Shown piece by piece: positions 38,801-48,440 of a stretch of 64,000 nucleotides of DNA; the stretch's first letter is position 1, and each line of letters starts with the position of its first letter. The notes beneath the pieces were generated by a model. That model was not told where the DNA came from. It did no database searches and worked only from the letters and a program-made list of their open reading frames with translations. The stretch lies in NCBI GenBank assembly GCA_013397115.1, contig VWZW01007296.1, positions 479,003-543,002 of the forward strand. The letters are read 5' to 3'. This stretch comes from Edolisoma coerulescens. Lineage: Eukaryota; Chordata; Aves; Passeriformes; Campephagidae. Made by a program: the position numbers and the translations under genes.

Positions 38801-40513
38801 GATTGTGTCAGTGCTGGCTATGGTGTAATCAGAGCCAGTTTTACAGGAATTCTTGTCCTTCCTTAAGACATGCTTCCAGATGCTCAGAGTTTGAGGCTTG
38901 ATGACAGTACAGATATTATTGAGGATGATGATCCCTTTACGGCAAAACTGAGCTTTGAGGTAAGAACTGTACCAGTATCTACCAACAGAAATTAAAATTT
39001 TACTTTACAAAGCCATTCTTCTGGTGTGTGTGTGGTACAAAGAGAGCTGCAGAGCAGGGGACTGGGAGAGGGATGGCACTTGAGAGGCAAATGGACTAAC
39101 CAGTTAACTCCTCCCTTAAAAACTGCAAACAAAACCCCCCAAAAACAAACAAACCAGCAAAACACACACACACACACACAAAAAACCCCAAACAAACACA
39201 AACCTCACAAAACAACAAAGATTTTAAACTAAACGTTGCTGGAATTTTGTTTTCTCACCGTGCACTCTTAGAGCAGCAACACACCTATAGAGCAGGCCTT
39301 ACTGTGGGGCTTTCCTAGAGACTGTGAGCATGGCTGTTATGTGCAAGGAATTGTGTTAAAGAGGCAAGGGAAGCTCACTGGAAACAGATGTGGCTGGATG
39401 CTGCTGTCGCTGAGGGTTTTGATAGAGCTGACAGGGAGTTTGGTGGGACAAGGCTTGGGCCAGGTCTACATTAGCTTCTTCTACTGAATTTAACTTCGCT
39501 TCTTAAAACAACTTACACATGCTCAAAGGGCCTTGCAGTTGGTAACAGCAGTTGTTTGCAAACCTGCTCTCGTGCAGCAAGGGGGCTCCGAGTTCGTGCC
39601 GGTGGTGGCGAACCGTGCTGTGCTCCGCTCCATGAGCCGCAGGGACGTCCTGGTCAAGCGCTGGCCGAGGCCGCTGCGCTGGCAGTACTACCGCTCCCTG
39701 CTGCCCGACGCCTCCATCACCATGTGCCCATCCTGCTTCCAGGTAGTGTTTGCATGGAAAAGATAAACAAAGAGCCCTGCCCAGAACCTGATGGGCGAAA
39801 CAATGCTAATCATTGAAACCTCATACTCCAAAATGTACTCAGCAAGTTCCTGAATGAGGTAGAGACAGAGCAGTGAAACCCCAGCTCTGAGCTGTGTGAT
39901 AGACGGAGGAGCAGCTGCCTTCGAAGACTTGGCCCCAGCTGCATTTGAGAAGTTGCCCTGACAGCAAGTCAGAGCCTCTCCAGCAAACCTTGGCTGACCA
40001 GCAGAAGCTGATTTGTGTTTATTTCCTTTCGCTCTGTCTCTCTGACTTGCAGCCTGGTCTAGCAAGGAAAATCAGTCAGTGAGTGTTACCTTGTTTTTCA
40101 GTCCTGCTCCTGCCTCACTCAGAAATGACTTTTTGAAATGCTGGAATTCAGTCATGTTTGCTTACACAGCTGCCTAATTGTCCATCCTTTTGCAAAAGTA
40201 CTTAATGGGTTTGTGCCTTCTCAGCAGCACTGGCAGAGGTCTGTGAAGTGCTTGCTGCTCTGTTTCAGGCTGTAGCATCTCAGGTGATTGAAACCAAGAG
40301 GACCCATTCTCTATGATGGTAGTTCCAGAATATCTGTGCTATTGAGCAGCCATTGAGCTCAGTTTGCATTTTCTTGGAGCAGGGTACAGGCTAACTTGTC
40401 CTAAATCTGTTCCTCATTAACAGATGTTTCACACAGAAGACTATGAGCTCCTCATACTCCAGCATAATTGTTGTCCATTCTGTCGGCGGAGAATCGATGA
40501 GTCAAACCAATGA
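8877..40513 (+). CDS. IFT122: IFT122, intraflagellar transport protein 122, IFT-A core subunit (complete, 29 coding exons)
   Basis: Coding exons: 8877-8917, 9172-9238, 10389-10473, 11286-11364, 12136-12212, 12632-12698, 13484-13630, 15495-15570, 16105-16296, 16978-17116, 17720-17922, 18367-18504, 19228-19392, 20219-20416, 21995-22135, 23837-23890, 26319-26480, 29263-29429, 30316-30487, 31064-31166, 32919-33059, 34036-34133, 34997-35097, 36254-36419, 37389-37500, 37924-38052, 38880-38959, 39578-39742, 40424-40513 (TGA). Phases agree at every junction; 3,555 nt, 1,184 residues, against 1,241 for the human canonical form, which as I recall includes an alternative exon. The N-terminus MRAALTWRDRAEQC matches human. 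Residues up to about 600 form two WD40 propellers (for example KGHKDTVYCVAYAKDGK, KRFASGSADKSVIIW). About 620-1090 is helical TPR-like repeat. Two C-terminal zinc-ligand clusters follow (CYRC..CVNC near 1000; CPSC..CCPFC near 1150-1180). IFT-A drives retrograde ciliary transport and receptor entry. Introns 23 and 26 look U12-type. Confidence 0.97.
10165..10320 (+). mobile_element. CR1 LINE 3' fragment
   Basis: Segments such as AAGGCCAGGTTGGATGGGGC, TAGTGGAAGGTGTCACTGCC and AAAGTCCCTTCCCACCCGAA, in order, match the well-known 3' end of avian CR1 elements. The 5' part is missing, as usual for truncated CR1. It lies in IFT122 intron 2, sense to the gene. Confidence 0.85.
13835..14345 (-). mobile_element. 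CR1 LINE 3' fragment (antisense to IFT122)
   Basis: The order of segments is that of the reverse complement of a CR1 3' region: TTTAGGTTGGAAAAGCCCCC, TCGAGTCCAACCATCCCCAG, CTCCAGGGATGGGGACTCCA, then the downstream block ending ACCCCAGGATTTGAGGTTCA. It is about 500 bp long and C-rich. It lies in IFT122 intron 7 and explains the long open frames there. Confidence 0.85.
22185..22207. repeat. (TG)n microsatellite
   Basis: An uninterrupted TG run of about 11 units lies in IFT122 intron 15, some 50 bp after exon 15. Confidence 0.95.
24225..24400 (-). mobile_element. MIR/CORE-SINE relic, reverse orientation
   Basis: Ordered segments match the reverse complement of a MIR-type CORE-SINE: GAGGTAGGTAATTACTATTA, a CAGAGACAGAAAC block, GACAAACTCAGGGTCTCATG, CAAGTCTGTGACAACTGG, AATAGAATTTGGGATTCC and finally CTGTGCTCTAATCACT. 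Divergence is high, as expected for an insertion older than birds. The match is from memory. It lies in IFT122 intron 16. Confidence 0.65.
25467..25693. repeat. 31-bp minisatellite, about 7.3 copies
   Basis: GGCTCTGC motifs recur with an exact 31-bp period (unit starts at 25467, 25498, 25529, 25560, 25591, 25622, 25653 and 25684). Each is followed by a CACACATG-type stretch and AGRGTTTCTCC. Units differ by a few substitutions and no indels. It lies in IFT122 intron 16. The open frames through it on both strands are repeat artefacts. Confidence 0.95.
31922..32394 (-). mobile_element. Probable ERV LTR (solo or fragment), reverse orientation
   Basis: Read on the minus strand the segment starts TGTCTAAGATG and ends TTCTTACA, the TG...CA ends of an LTR. 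It carries AATAAA (TTTATT on plus at 32012-32017) followed by a short C-rich R/U5-like region. The strongly purine/pyrimidine-biased block at 32090-32145 also fits avian LTRs. No gag, pol or env open frame is visible next to it in IFT122 intron 20. I see no matching target-site duplication at these exact ends, so the boundaries are tentative. Confidence 0.55.
35098..36253 (+). other. IFT122: IFT122 intron 23, probable U12-type (minor spliceosome)
   Basis: The intron begins GTATCCTTCC, one base off the U12 donor GTATCCTTT. TTCCTTAAT at 36235-36243 is an exact match to the U12 branch-site consensus, 10-12 nt before the terminal TAG. This boundary is the only one that keeps frame (SKV|NTLLALAKQ). 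No polypyrimidine tract precedes the acceptor, which also fits U12 splicing. Confidence 0.8.
36590..36900 (+). repeat. Pyrimidine-rich tract in IFT122 intron 24
   Basis: About 300 bp are strongly C+T-rich on the plus strand (TCC, CTT and CTCTCT runs). No element was recognised. Confidence 0.6.
38053..38879 (+). other. IFT122: IFT122 intron 26, probable U12-type (minor spliceosome)
   Basis: The donor is GTATCCTTTT at 38053, a perfect U12 GT-AG start. TTCCTTAAG at 38859-38867 resembles the U12 branch site (last base G instead of a pyrimidine), 13-14 nt before CCAG|ATG at 38880. With this acceptor the protein aligns to human without a gap (HAQSLRL against SSQILRL). The AAG at 38865-38867 would also keep frame but adds four residues and would lie within the branch site. 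Confidence 0.78.
39121..39222. repeat. A/C-rich low-complexity tract with (CA)n
   Basis: The plus strand is almost entirely A and C, including a (CA)9-10 core at 39162-39181. It lies in IFT122 intron 27. A similar A/C-rich stretch occurs at 16700-16790 in intron 9. Confidence 0.9.
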
Positions 40514-40670
40514 AGAAAACCAGTCTTTTACCTCAAAAACAGACTCCCCTGTTGGCTTGGCAAAACACTTCTTAGATCTGTAGAGCTTTCCTAACAACTT
40601 AGTTACGTCATCTTGTCCCATTTTCTATGTAAGAGTGGAACCAAGTTGAAGAATTGTAATTATTATTTTA

Positions 40671-40830
40671 ATTAAAATATCTGTTTTTTGTGAATGTGCT
40701 CTGCATTTTCCAGGCAAGCAGCTGAAGTGCCACATAATTTTACAGGAGTGTTTCTAGGATCTAAGTAATTGTTTTTACTCCAGATTGTGCTCCTTATCCC
40801 ACACCAGTTATTGACAGATCTTCAAATAAA
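40671..40830 (+). terminator. IFT122: IFT122 polyadenylation signals
   Basis: ATTAAA at 40671-40676 and AATAAA at 40825-40830 follow the stop by 158 and 312 bp. Either could be used. No polyA site can be proved from sequence alone. Confidence 0.6.
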
Positions 40831-43800
40831 TGGGACTATTTTTCAGTATTCATTGTCTCAGAATTTGCTATAATACTGATGCTTCTGATCTTGAATTTCT
40901 TTTTCCTTTCTATTCCGTTTAGGCAAGAACAGCATTTAGAGTTTAGAGCCCTTCAAATATAATCTGAAGAGTTCCACTACTCTTGACACTGAGGGCATCC
41001 CACAGCCACGCTGGGGCAGGTGGTGGCTGAATCTGTGTGGAGTTCACCTGGTTTAAGTGCAGGATGTCAGGCTGTGCTGCCGTGGAGGGGTGTGCTGAGG
41101 GAGTGCTGCTGAGCAGGGCGTCCCCAGCATCGTGTCAGTCCTGAGCCAGGGGCAAGCTGTGTGTGCCGCTGGGAGGGGACAGGACCTGCTGCTCCCTGCT
41201 GCAGCCTCTCGTGGAGGCACGGGGGGCGTCAGTCCCAGGCAGCACCTGAGCCCCCACGCTGGCTCGTTCTCCCTGCAGGACTGGGCAGCAAATAGGAGAA
41301 CAAAAGCCAAGAAACTCCTGTGTTGAGAGAAAGACAGTTTAATAGCTGAAGCAGAGCTCTGCGTGCAGGGAAAGCAAAGCAAGAAGGAATTTATTCCCTG
41401 CTTCTGGAGAGCAGGGCTCAGCGTGAGTAACCGTCTCTTGGGAAGGCAAACACCACAAACACAACACCCTCCCTTCTTCCTCCTTTCCCTGAGCTTTTAT
41501 TTTGGAGCACAACATCATCTGGAGTGGCACAGCCCTTTGGCCAGCTGTCCCAGCTCTGTCCCTCTCTGTTCCCTGCCCTGCTGCTGAGGGGGACAGAGCA
41601 GGAAGAATGGAGACCCCAGTGCTCAGCCCCAGCTGCAGCACCGCTGTATTCCCAGGGCCGGTCCAGACACCAGCGCAGAGCTGCCCGCGCTGCTGTGAGG
41701 GAAGTGACCTCTGTGCCAGCAGCACCAACGCACCCCGGGCAGGGGAATCTCACAAGGATGGTCATGGGGTCATTCCCAGCAGCGGGAAGATTCAGGTAGG
41801 CAGCTGGCTCGGCTGGAGCTGGGAAATGGTGTCTGTCTCTCTTGGCTTTAATCCAGTATAAACTGTGCCCGTGTTGGCACGAGTTCTGTTGTGATGGCAG
41901 CCTGTCTGTTCCAGCCTGCCTTGACCCTGAGTGGGAAAGGACATGAGCAACTGGCTGAGGTGGTTGGTGCTGGTGGGGCAGCTCCCACGGGAGCAGCGCT
42001 TTGCACGTGAAACGGGATGTCTGTCTGCTCGAGTTCCTCTGGAAAAGGAGACCCTGCAATCGCACTGCCAGGTTTCCGAGTCCCTCAGTGGTTCCTGACC
42101 AAGTTTGCTTGATTTACCACTTTAAAAACATTCTGTTCTAATTACAGCTCGTCTGCTTTCTGACTCAGCTGTCACTGTTTGCAGAGAAGACTCTGCTATT
42201 GACATGGATAAACAATGCTGTTTGAGATGGGAGCCAGGGTGGAATTCAGCTTCTTCTGGAACTGAGCTGGCTGTGCAGAGCCAATGGGAATGAAAAATTA
42301 TAAAAATGAAGAGAAAGGGTTTAGTGTGACACAGAGACAAAATGGACCAAGCAAGGAAGCTTTTTTTTTTTTTTTTTAAACAACTCTGTGAATAGAGTCT
42401 AGCTTTGAAAAGTGTTTTGGGCTTCCTGGGCAGAAACACTCCACATGTCTCATACATGATGAAGGTGTTCTAGTCCAGGCTGCTCTATGCCATGGAGCCC
42501 ACCAGCCAGCCTCATGCTGAGGAGTCCCTGGAGGTACAAGAGGTCCCACCATGGCACTTTGGTTGGAAGCTGTTGTGAGCAATTTGCCCCGTTCCTCTGT
42601 CTCACTGCTGCCTACCTGTCCCACTGCTGTGTCCAGTGGTGACGCACGCCAGCCCTAAGCTCTGCACAGCAGCTGCTACCTCAGCAGTGGCTTATTGCAT
42701 CAGCTTAAAGTGTTTTAGGAAATAAACCTTTAATCCCTGTGTGCCCAGGTACAAGTGAAACAGCTGCATTTGCAGTTAGAAAGTGGCACTGCTCTGGCCT
42801 TGGCAACAAGTGTGAGAAATTAATTGAGAGGGACTTAGGGTGAGCAGAGTTTGTGTGAGGACCTGGTATTTTCATGTTAAGGTGAAGGAAGACATTTGGG
42901 ACTGTCCAGAGACTGTGGCCTGCATTGGGCTGCCAGCAAGGTCTGCCCTAGTCCATGGTGCCAGCACTTCAGCTCCTTCCACCTTCCCCACTTAGAGGGC
43001 AGGTGTCCCAGCTTGGTCTCTGCTCTGAGTACAGTGCTTTGTGCTTTTTTCCATTAAACTTATTGCTAAACTAACCTACAAGGAACATTGGTGAAAACTA
43101 GGCCAGGACTGGAGGAAGTTTATTAAGGCCAAGAAGACATGAACTTCTGCCCACCTTGCACCCATGAGCTCCAGCAGCTCAGGTACATCCTCCAGTGCTG
43201 GATGAGGCCCTCGCGTTCACCTGCTGTTGGCTGTGAGGAACGCTCAGCTCAGCCCTCAGTGCAGCCAAAGCAGCAAGGGGGGGTGGGTGCTCAGCTCCCT
43301 TCCAGCCTCTGTCATGGACAAAGGGGCAGAGCAAAGAGTCTCTGTGCTCACCTCCTGTATGTTTTGTCCCACTGCCTCTGAAAAATTAAGAAAAGATAAT
43401 GTGGAACTCAGCTGCTGGTTGGCACAAGGAATGTTTCAAGCACAACTGAGTGCATAGAGTGGTGAGTCAGAGAGACACAGAGGACATGGAAGGCTCCAAC
43501 AATAGCCTTCCCTGTGGAGTTTGATGATTATGCAAGGTTTGAGGTTGTCTGTCAACCAGCATATGAAGCTGAGTGTTGGCTTCAGCTCTGAACCTCCCAC
43601 CTGGTCTAGCAGCCTTCTCAGCACTATTGCAGAATGATCCCAGTCCATGTCAGATGGACTAGGTTATTTATCAGGTGTTACCAATGTAGTTGGCATGACC
43701 CAAATCAGGTACAAAGACAGGCACAGAGGAGATGGCACAACTGATAACCTGCCAGTGGGGCCAGTGTTTCATGGTGGTGAAACACAGCCAGATCCTGAGT

Positions 43801-44230
43801 AGAGAGGTGACTGGAGCATGTGGAAGCAGGTTTGGTCATGCTGCCTTCTGCAGCCTCCCACAGGGACTGGCAGTTATGTGGGGATGGCTCTCCTGTGGGG
43901 ACTGGCTGGTCTCGTGGACCACATTCCCCTTGTGAGAATGGGGCTGGGACACCCCTCTGTCACTGAGGGACCACACCACACCTGCCCAGCCTGGCACCAT
44001 TTGCAGCCCCCAAACCCATGGTCCTGGGGTTTGAACCACCCATGTCCCTCCTGTTAGCAGGGAATGGAAAGGGAGAGCAAGGCTGTGTGAGTGGAGCTGC
44101 TGCCTGCTTTGAGCCCCTCCAAAATGGTGCAGTGCAGAGTTACCTCTGTGTATGTGACCATGAGCCGTGGTCTGCAACAACGACAGCACTGGCCAGAAAC
44201 TGGTGTCACCTTAACACCTTCCCAGGAAAG
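40831..44230. other. Intergenic region between IFT122 and RHO
   Basis: No gene is supported in these 3.4 kb. Open frames are GC shadows without recognisable domains. A run of 17 T at 42361-42377 is a simple repeat. By position the right half may hold distal rod-photoreceptor regulatory DNA, but no motif cluster stood out except next to the RHO promoter. Confidence 0.5.
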
Positions 44231-44330
44231 CCAATTACCCTGGGATGATTATGATTAATAATTCTCTAAACCCTAATCGTGCTGACACCAGTGCCTGGAG
44301 CTTACCCTGGGGGCACTTTATAAGAGGTGC
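44231..44330 (+). promoter_or_regulatory. RHO: RHO proximal promoter (CRX/NRL-type sites, TATA)
   Basis: In order: CCAATTA at 44231 (Ret1/BAT-1-like); GATTATGATTAATAATT near 44247-44263 (paired CRX-type GATTA sites); CTAATCG at 44273 (CRX-type); TGCTGAC immediately after (Maf/NRL half-site); and TTTATAAG at 44317-44324 (TATA). The ATG follows about 150 bp after the TATA. Known rhodopsin promoters have the same arrangement of homeodomain and Maf sites, so rod-specific activation by CRX and NRL/MAF is inferred. Confidence 0.75.
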
Positions 44331-44473
44331 CCTGTGGAGACAAGTGTAACTGGTTCTCCTTGGGGTGACAGTGAAGGCTGAGAGGCGGCAGGAGCTCCAT
44401 TTCAGAGGCGATTTCCCCCTTGCACAAAAGAACTCCCAGAGTAAGTGCAAAAAACGCCTCACAAACTGCAACC

Positions 44474-47212
44474 ATGAACGGGACGGAAGGCCAAGACTTC
44501 TACGTGCCCATGTCCAACAAGACCGGGGTGGTGCGGAGCCCCTTTGAGTACCCCCAGTATTACCTGGCTGAGCCTTGGAAGTTCTCGGCGCTGGCTGCCT
44601 ACATGTTCATGCTGATTCTGCTCGGCTTCCCCATCAACTTCCTCACGCTGTACGTCACCATCCAGCACAAGAAGCTCCGGACGCCTCTAAACTACATCCT
44701 CCTGAACCTGGCGGTCGCCGACCTCTTCATGGTATTTGGAGGCTTCACAACCACCATGTACACCTCCATGAATGGGTACTTTGTCTTTGGAGTAACAGGG
44801 TGCTACATTGAAGGCTTCTTTGCCACACTGGGCGGTAAGTTTTCCAAATGTTCAAACGTCTTCTTTCAGGAATTTCCCCAGATTTTAGGAGTGGGAGGGA
44901 AAACACGCAGATGATCTTGGAAAAACATGGTACCTGTAATGTCCTTGACCTGCTGCTGATGTGGACTGAGGCCATTGCCGTGTTTCTGGGTAAGAGCTGA
45001 AGAAACTGACAAGGGAGACTTTTTTTTTTAACCTTATTTTGGGAGCCACCTGCTCAGTATCCTGAGAACCACAGTGCAGCAATGAAAAGCAGCCAATGCC
45101 AGATTTTGCAGTTGTTGGATTTGCGCATCTCCTTGGCTCACTTTCTGACTCGAGAGATGACAATTTTTTCCTCCCATTTTGCAGGGCTGAATCTGCCACT
45201 GGCTCTGGTGTGGTGCACGGTGGTACAGGCAAGCAGAGCTGGCTTTCCTCCCCATGCCAGCCTGGTATGGAACTAAACAGATGTTAAACAGAGATTGTGT
45301 GTCTAAAAATGCCCTCCTCCATTCAGCTCAGCCTTCAGCCACAGCTACTGTTTTACTGGTTTGGTCCTTGTGGCACAAGTTTCCTGGGAAGGTGTGGGTA
45401 GTGAGGGGAAATCCTGGGATGACAGGCACTCGCTGCCTCTCATAGTGCGACCACAGGCTTGCAGGTGCAGGTGCTGTCTGGGATGAATGGTGGGATCAGC
45501 CATGGATCTCAAAACATAGCAGCAAAGTGGTTCCTGTGGGTCAGCAGTACAGTAAGAAGGGGTCTTCTCACACTGTCCTACCACATCTGGCCTTGACCAT
45601 TTATCTTTCCAAACCCTTGGTGGAGATTAAGCTGCTGCCAGGGGTTGTCCTCAGGAACATCAGTCTGAGGAGGCCTCATGCTGCCATCAGGGTGTTCTTC
45701 TTTTCCTGTTGCTCAAAGTCCCTGTGTCCCTTTCTGTCCCTCTCCCCGGTGCAGGTGAAATTGGTCTCTGGTCACTGGTGGTCCTGGCTATCGAAAGATA
45801 CATAGTGGTCTGCAAGCCCATGAGCAACTTCCGCTTCGGGGAGAACCATGCCATCATGGGCGTTGCCTTCTCCTGGATCATGGCCTTGGCGTGTGCGGCT
45901 CCCCCACTTTTCGGCTGGTCCAGGTAGGGAAGGCACTGGACGCAGCGTCGGGGCTGTAGGAGCCTGGCTGGTGGCTCAGCTGTGGCTTCCAGCCAGTCTC
46001 CTCTGCTGGGTGCTGACCTGCTGGGCTCACCTTGCAGGTACATCCCTGAGGGCATGCAGTGCTCATGCGGGATCGATTATTACACTCTGAAGCCAGAGGT
46101 CAACAATGAATCTTTTGTCATCTACATGTTCGTGGTTCACTTCACGATCCCGCTGTCAATCATTTTCTTCTGCTATGGGAACCTGGTTTGCACTGTCAAG
46201 GAGGTGGGTACCCGCTGGATGCAGTGGCTGTAGGGCTACCCCATCCCCAGTGCTGGGAAGGGGCCCACACCAGGCTCAAGAATGGTGACAGGGAGGGCTC
46301 TCCAGGGGCCAGCCTGGCCATCCATGAAGAGGGAAATAGCAAACTCCAGATGTGCAGCTTGACTACTGGGAGCCCTGACCCTGTGTCCGTACCGGTGCAG
46401 CACCCACTGGCTCCATCGCGTTTCCGTTCCCTTCTGCCTGCAGGCTGCCGCCCAGCAGCAGGAGTCTGCCACCACCCAGAAGGCGGAGAAAGAAGTGACT
46501 CGCATGGTCATCATCATGGTCATCTCCTTCCTGATCTGCTGGCTCCCCTATGCCAGCGTCGCGTTCTACATCTTCACCAACCAGGGATCGGACTTCGGGC
46601 CCATCTTCATGACCATCCCGGCATTCTTTGCCAAGAGCTCCGCCATCTACAACCCCGTGATCTACATCGTCATGAACAAACAGGTAACTGGCAGGGTGCC
46701 AGGCAACTCCTCTTTTGTGTTTCTCTTTGTACCAGCTGGCAGAGAGTTACAGCATCTCAGGTGGTCTGGGGTGGGGGTTGTTTCCTGGAGATCTACTCCT
46801 GGCACATGGGAAGCTGACTGTGCAGCTCATCCTTGGTGTTGCATAAACCTCACAAATGCAAGGTCATCCCACCTGAAATAATGCAGGTGCTGAGTTGATG
46901 GAGGAGCCAGGACTGGAGCAGGCAGGGCTGGCAGCAGATGGGGTGAGCAGCAGGCAGCGGGGCAGGAGATTCCATAGGCATAGTTCCTCTTGCACCACAG
47001 TACTGGGGGCTTCCAAGCAGCTGGGCTTAAAGATGGCTCTGCAGCCAGAGCTGGTGTCTAGCTGTCTCACCCTGGGCTTCCCTCTCTCCCAGTTCCGCAA
47101 CTGCATGATCACAACCCTCTGCTGTGGCAAGAACCCACTGGGTGATGAGGACACGTCTGCTGGCAAGACAGAGACCTCCTCCGTCTCCACCAGCCAGGTC
47201 TCTCCTGCATAG
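44474..47212 (+). CDS. RHO: RHO, rhodopsin (rod opsin), complete
   Basis: Five exons: 44474-44834 (361 nt), 45755-45923 (169), 46038-46203 (166), 46444-46683 (240) and 47093-47212 (120, stop TAG). These are the classic vertebrate RHO exon sizes. The 351 residues form a seven-helix Gs/Gt-class receptor of rod disc membranes. N2 and N15 lie in glycosylation sequons (MNGTEG, SNKTG). E113 (GCYIEGFF) is the Schiff-base counterion and E122 follows GG at the exon 1/2 join. E134-R135-Y136 is the G-protein switch, K296 (PAFFAKSSAIYNP) is the retinal lysine, and CC at 322-323 is the palmitoylation pair. The Ser/Thr-rich tail ends SQVSPA, the VxPx ciliary targeting signal. D83, F261, W265 and A292 are the usual rod residues; G124 and S260 differ from what I recall for human and chicken (Ala). 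Fully intact. Confidence 0.99.
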
Positions 47213-48440
47213 GCCCCACGGGAGCAGCCAGTCCCTGGGGAGCTGCCCTGGGAGCAGAAACCGCCACCACCACCTGCCCCTGCTTCCCCATGGCCAAGGC
47301 CCTGTGGGGCGGGCTCCTCGCTCCTGGCACTAGGAACCCTGGGAACAAGGCTGAAAATGTGTACACACATTTTGTAATTAAAATGCAAAGGCTTAGCTCC
47401 TCTGGCGTAAATCCATGCATTTCTGTTGACTTGCTGAGAGCTCATGCCCCTTCTCTGAGTGCAGACTGGGTCAGAGAGCTCTGCTGTGCCTGGGCCATGG
47501 CAGAGCTGTCCTTGCCTCCCTCAATGCACCCTGACACCCCAGCCAGGGCACGTTCTGCATCTGCTGCTGCTGGGGCCGGAGCTGGGGCCACTTTCTGGCT
47601 CTGTTGCCAGAGATGGATCCTCACCAGTGCTGCCCAGCCGCTCAGCCCCATCACGCTCTGGCTGCCCAGAGCAGGTTTGGCTGCTGCAAAGTGCCCCGGC
47701 TCTGCCAGATGCTCCCAGCTCCACCCCTGTCCCATCTGCCAGAAGTCCTGGGAAGCACCATGATTCCTGCAGGGGGATGGGACAGATACCGGTGCATGGG
47801 TCCTGCCTGGCAGGCAGGTGGCACGGAGGGCCCTGCCAGCACAGCCCAGCCGTGTGCGGCCGCAGCACTCGGGGACAGCTCGGTGCCCGGTCCCCCAGCA
47901 CCGGTGCAGCGGCACACGGACGGAGTTTGCACCCTCGGCAGCAGCTCTGCTCCGTGTCCCCCAGCACCCCTTCCCCGCAGTCCCACCTCTCTTCCTTAGG
48001 CATCTTTGGGCCCCCAGGGCCAAGCCCCCAGCAAGCTCCCCATGCCCCTCCCCATTTTGGCTGTGGTGAGTTTGGCCTCGGCCCAGCGGGAGGTTTTGGG
48101 CAGCCCTGGTGCTGTTCAGGCCTGCCGGGCGCAGGGCTGCTCTCCCCCCACGCCGCAGCGGGCAGGACCCAGCAGCATATGGCTCAGCAATGCCGACATA
48201 TGTTCCAAGCACTACAAGATGGCATATTGCAATTGTAGCAGTGTTCTTCATTTTTATTTTTAGTTCAATTATACAAATAAGATGTTTTTCTCACTGTTCA
48301 GTGTTATCAACATTTGAAACTATTTTTGTACATTATTATCCTCTCTGATTTTTAATCCTATGCAGCTTTGCAAGGACTAATAGGGAACGTATAGAGCCCA
48401 TGCGAGTTAAACCCTTAATAAAGAGCAATTTGCAAGTACA
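47213..48440 (+). other. RHO: RHO 3' UTR with two candidate polyA sites
   Basis: ATTAAA at 47377-47382 is a proximal signal. A second AATAAA at 48417-48422 ends an AT-rich stretch (48180-48440), in contrast to the GC-rich sequence before it. Long and multiple 3' ends are known for mammalian rhodopsin mRNA, so the distal site is plausible. No other gene is supported here. Confidence 0.5.

Noticed and set aside
38868..38879. IFT122 exon 27 starting at 38868 after an AAG acceptor
   Set aside because: In frame, but the AAG lies in the probable U12 branch site and gives four extra residues. Starting at 38880 fits both the branch spacing and the human protein.
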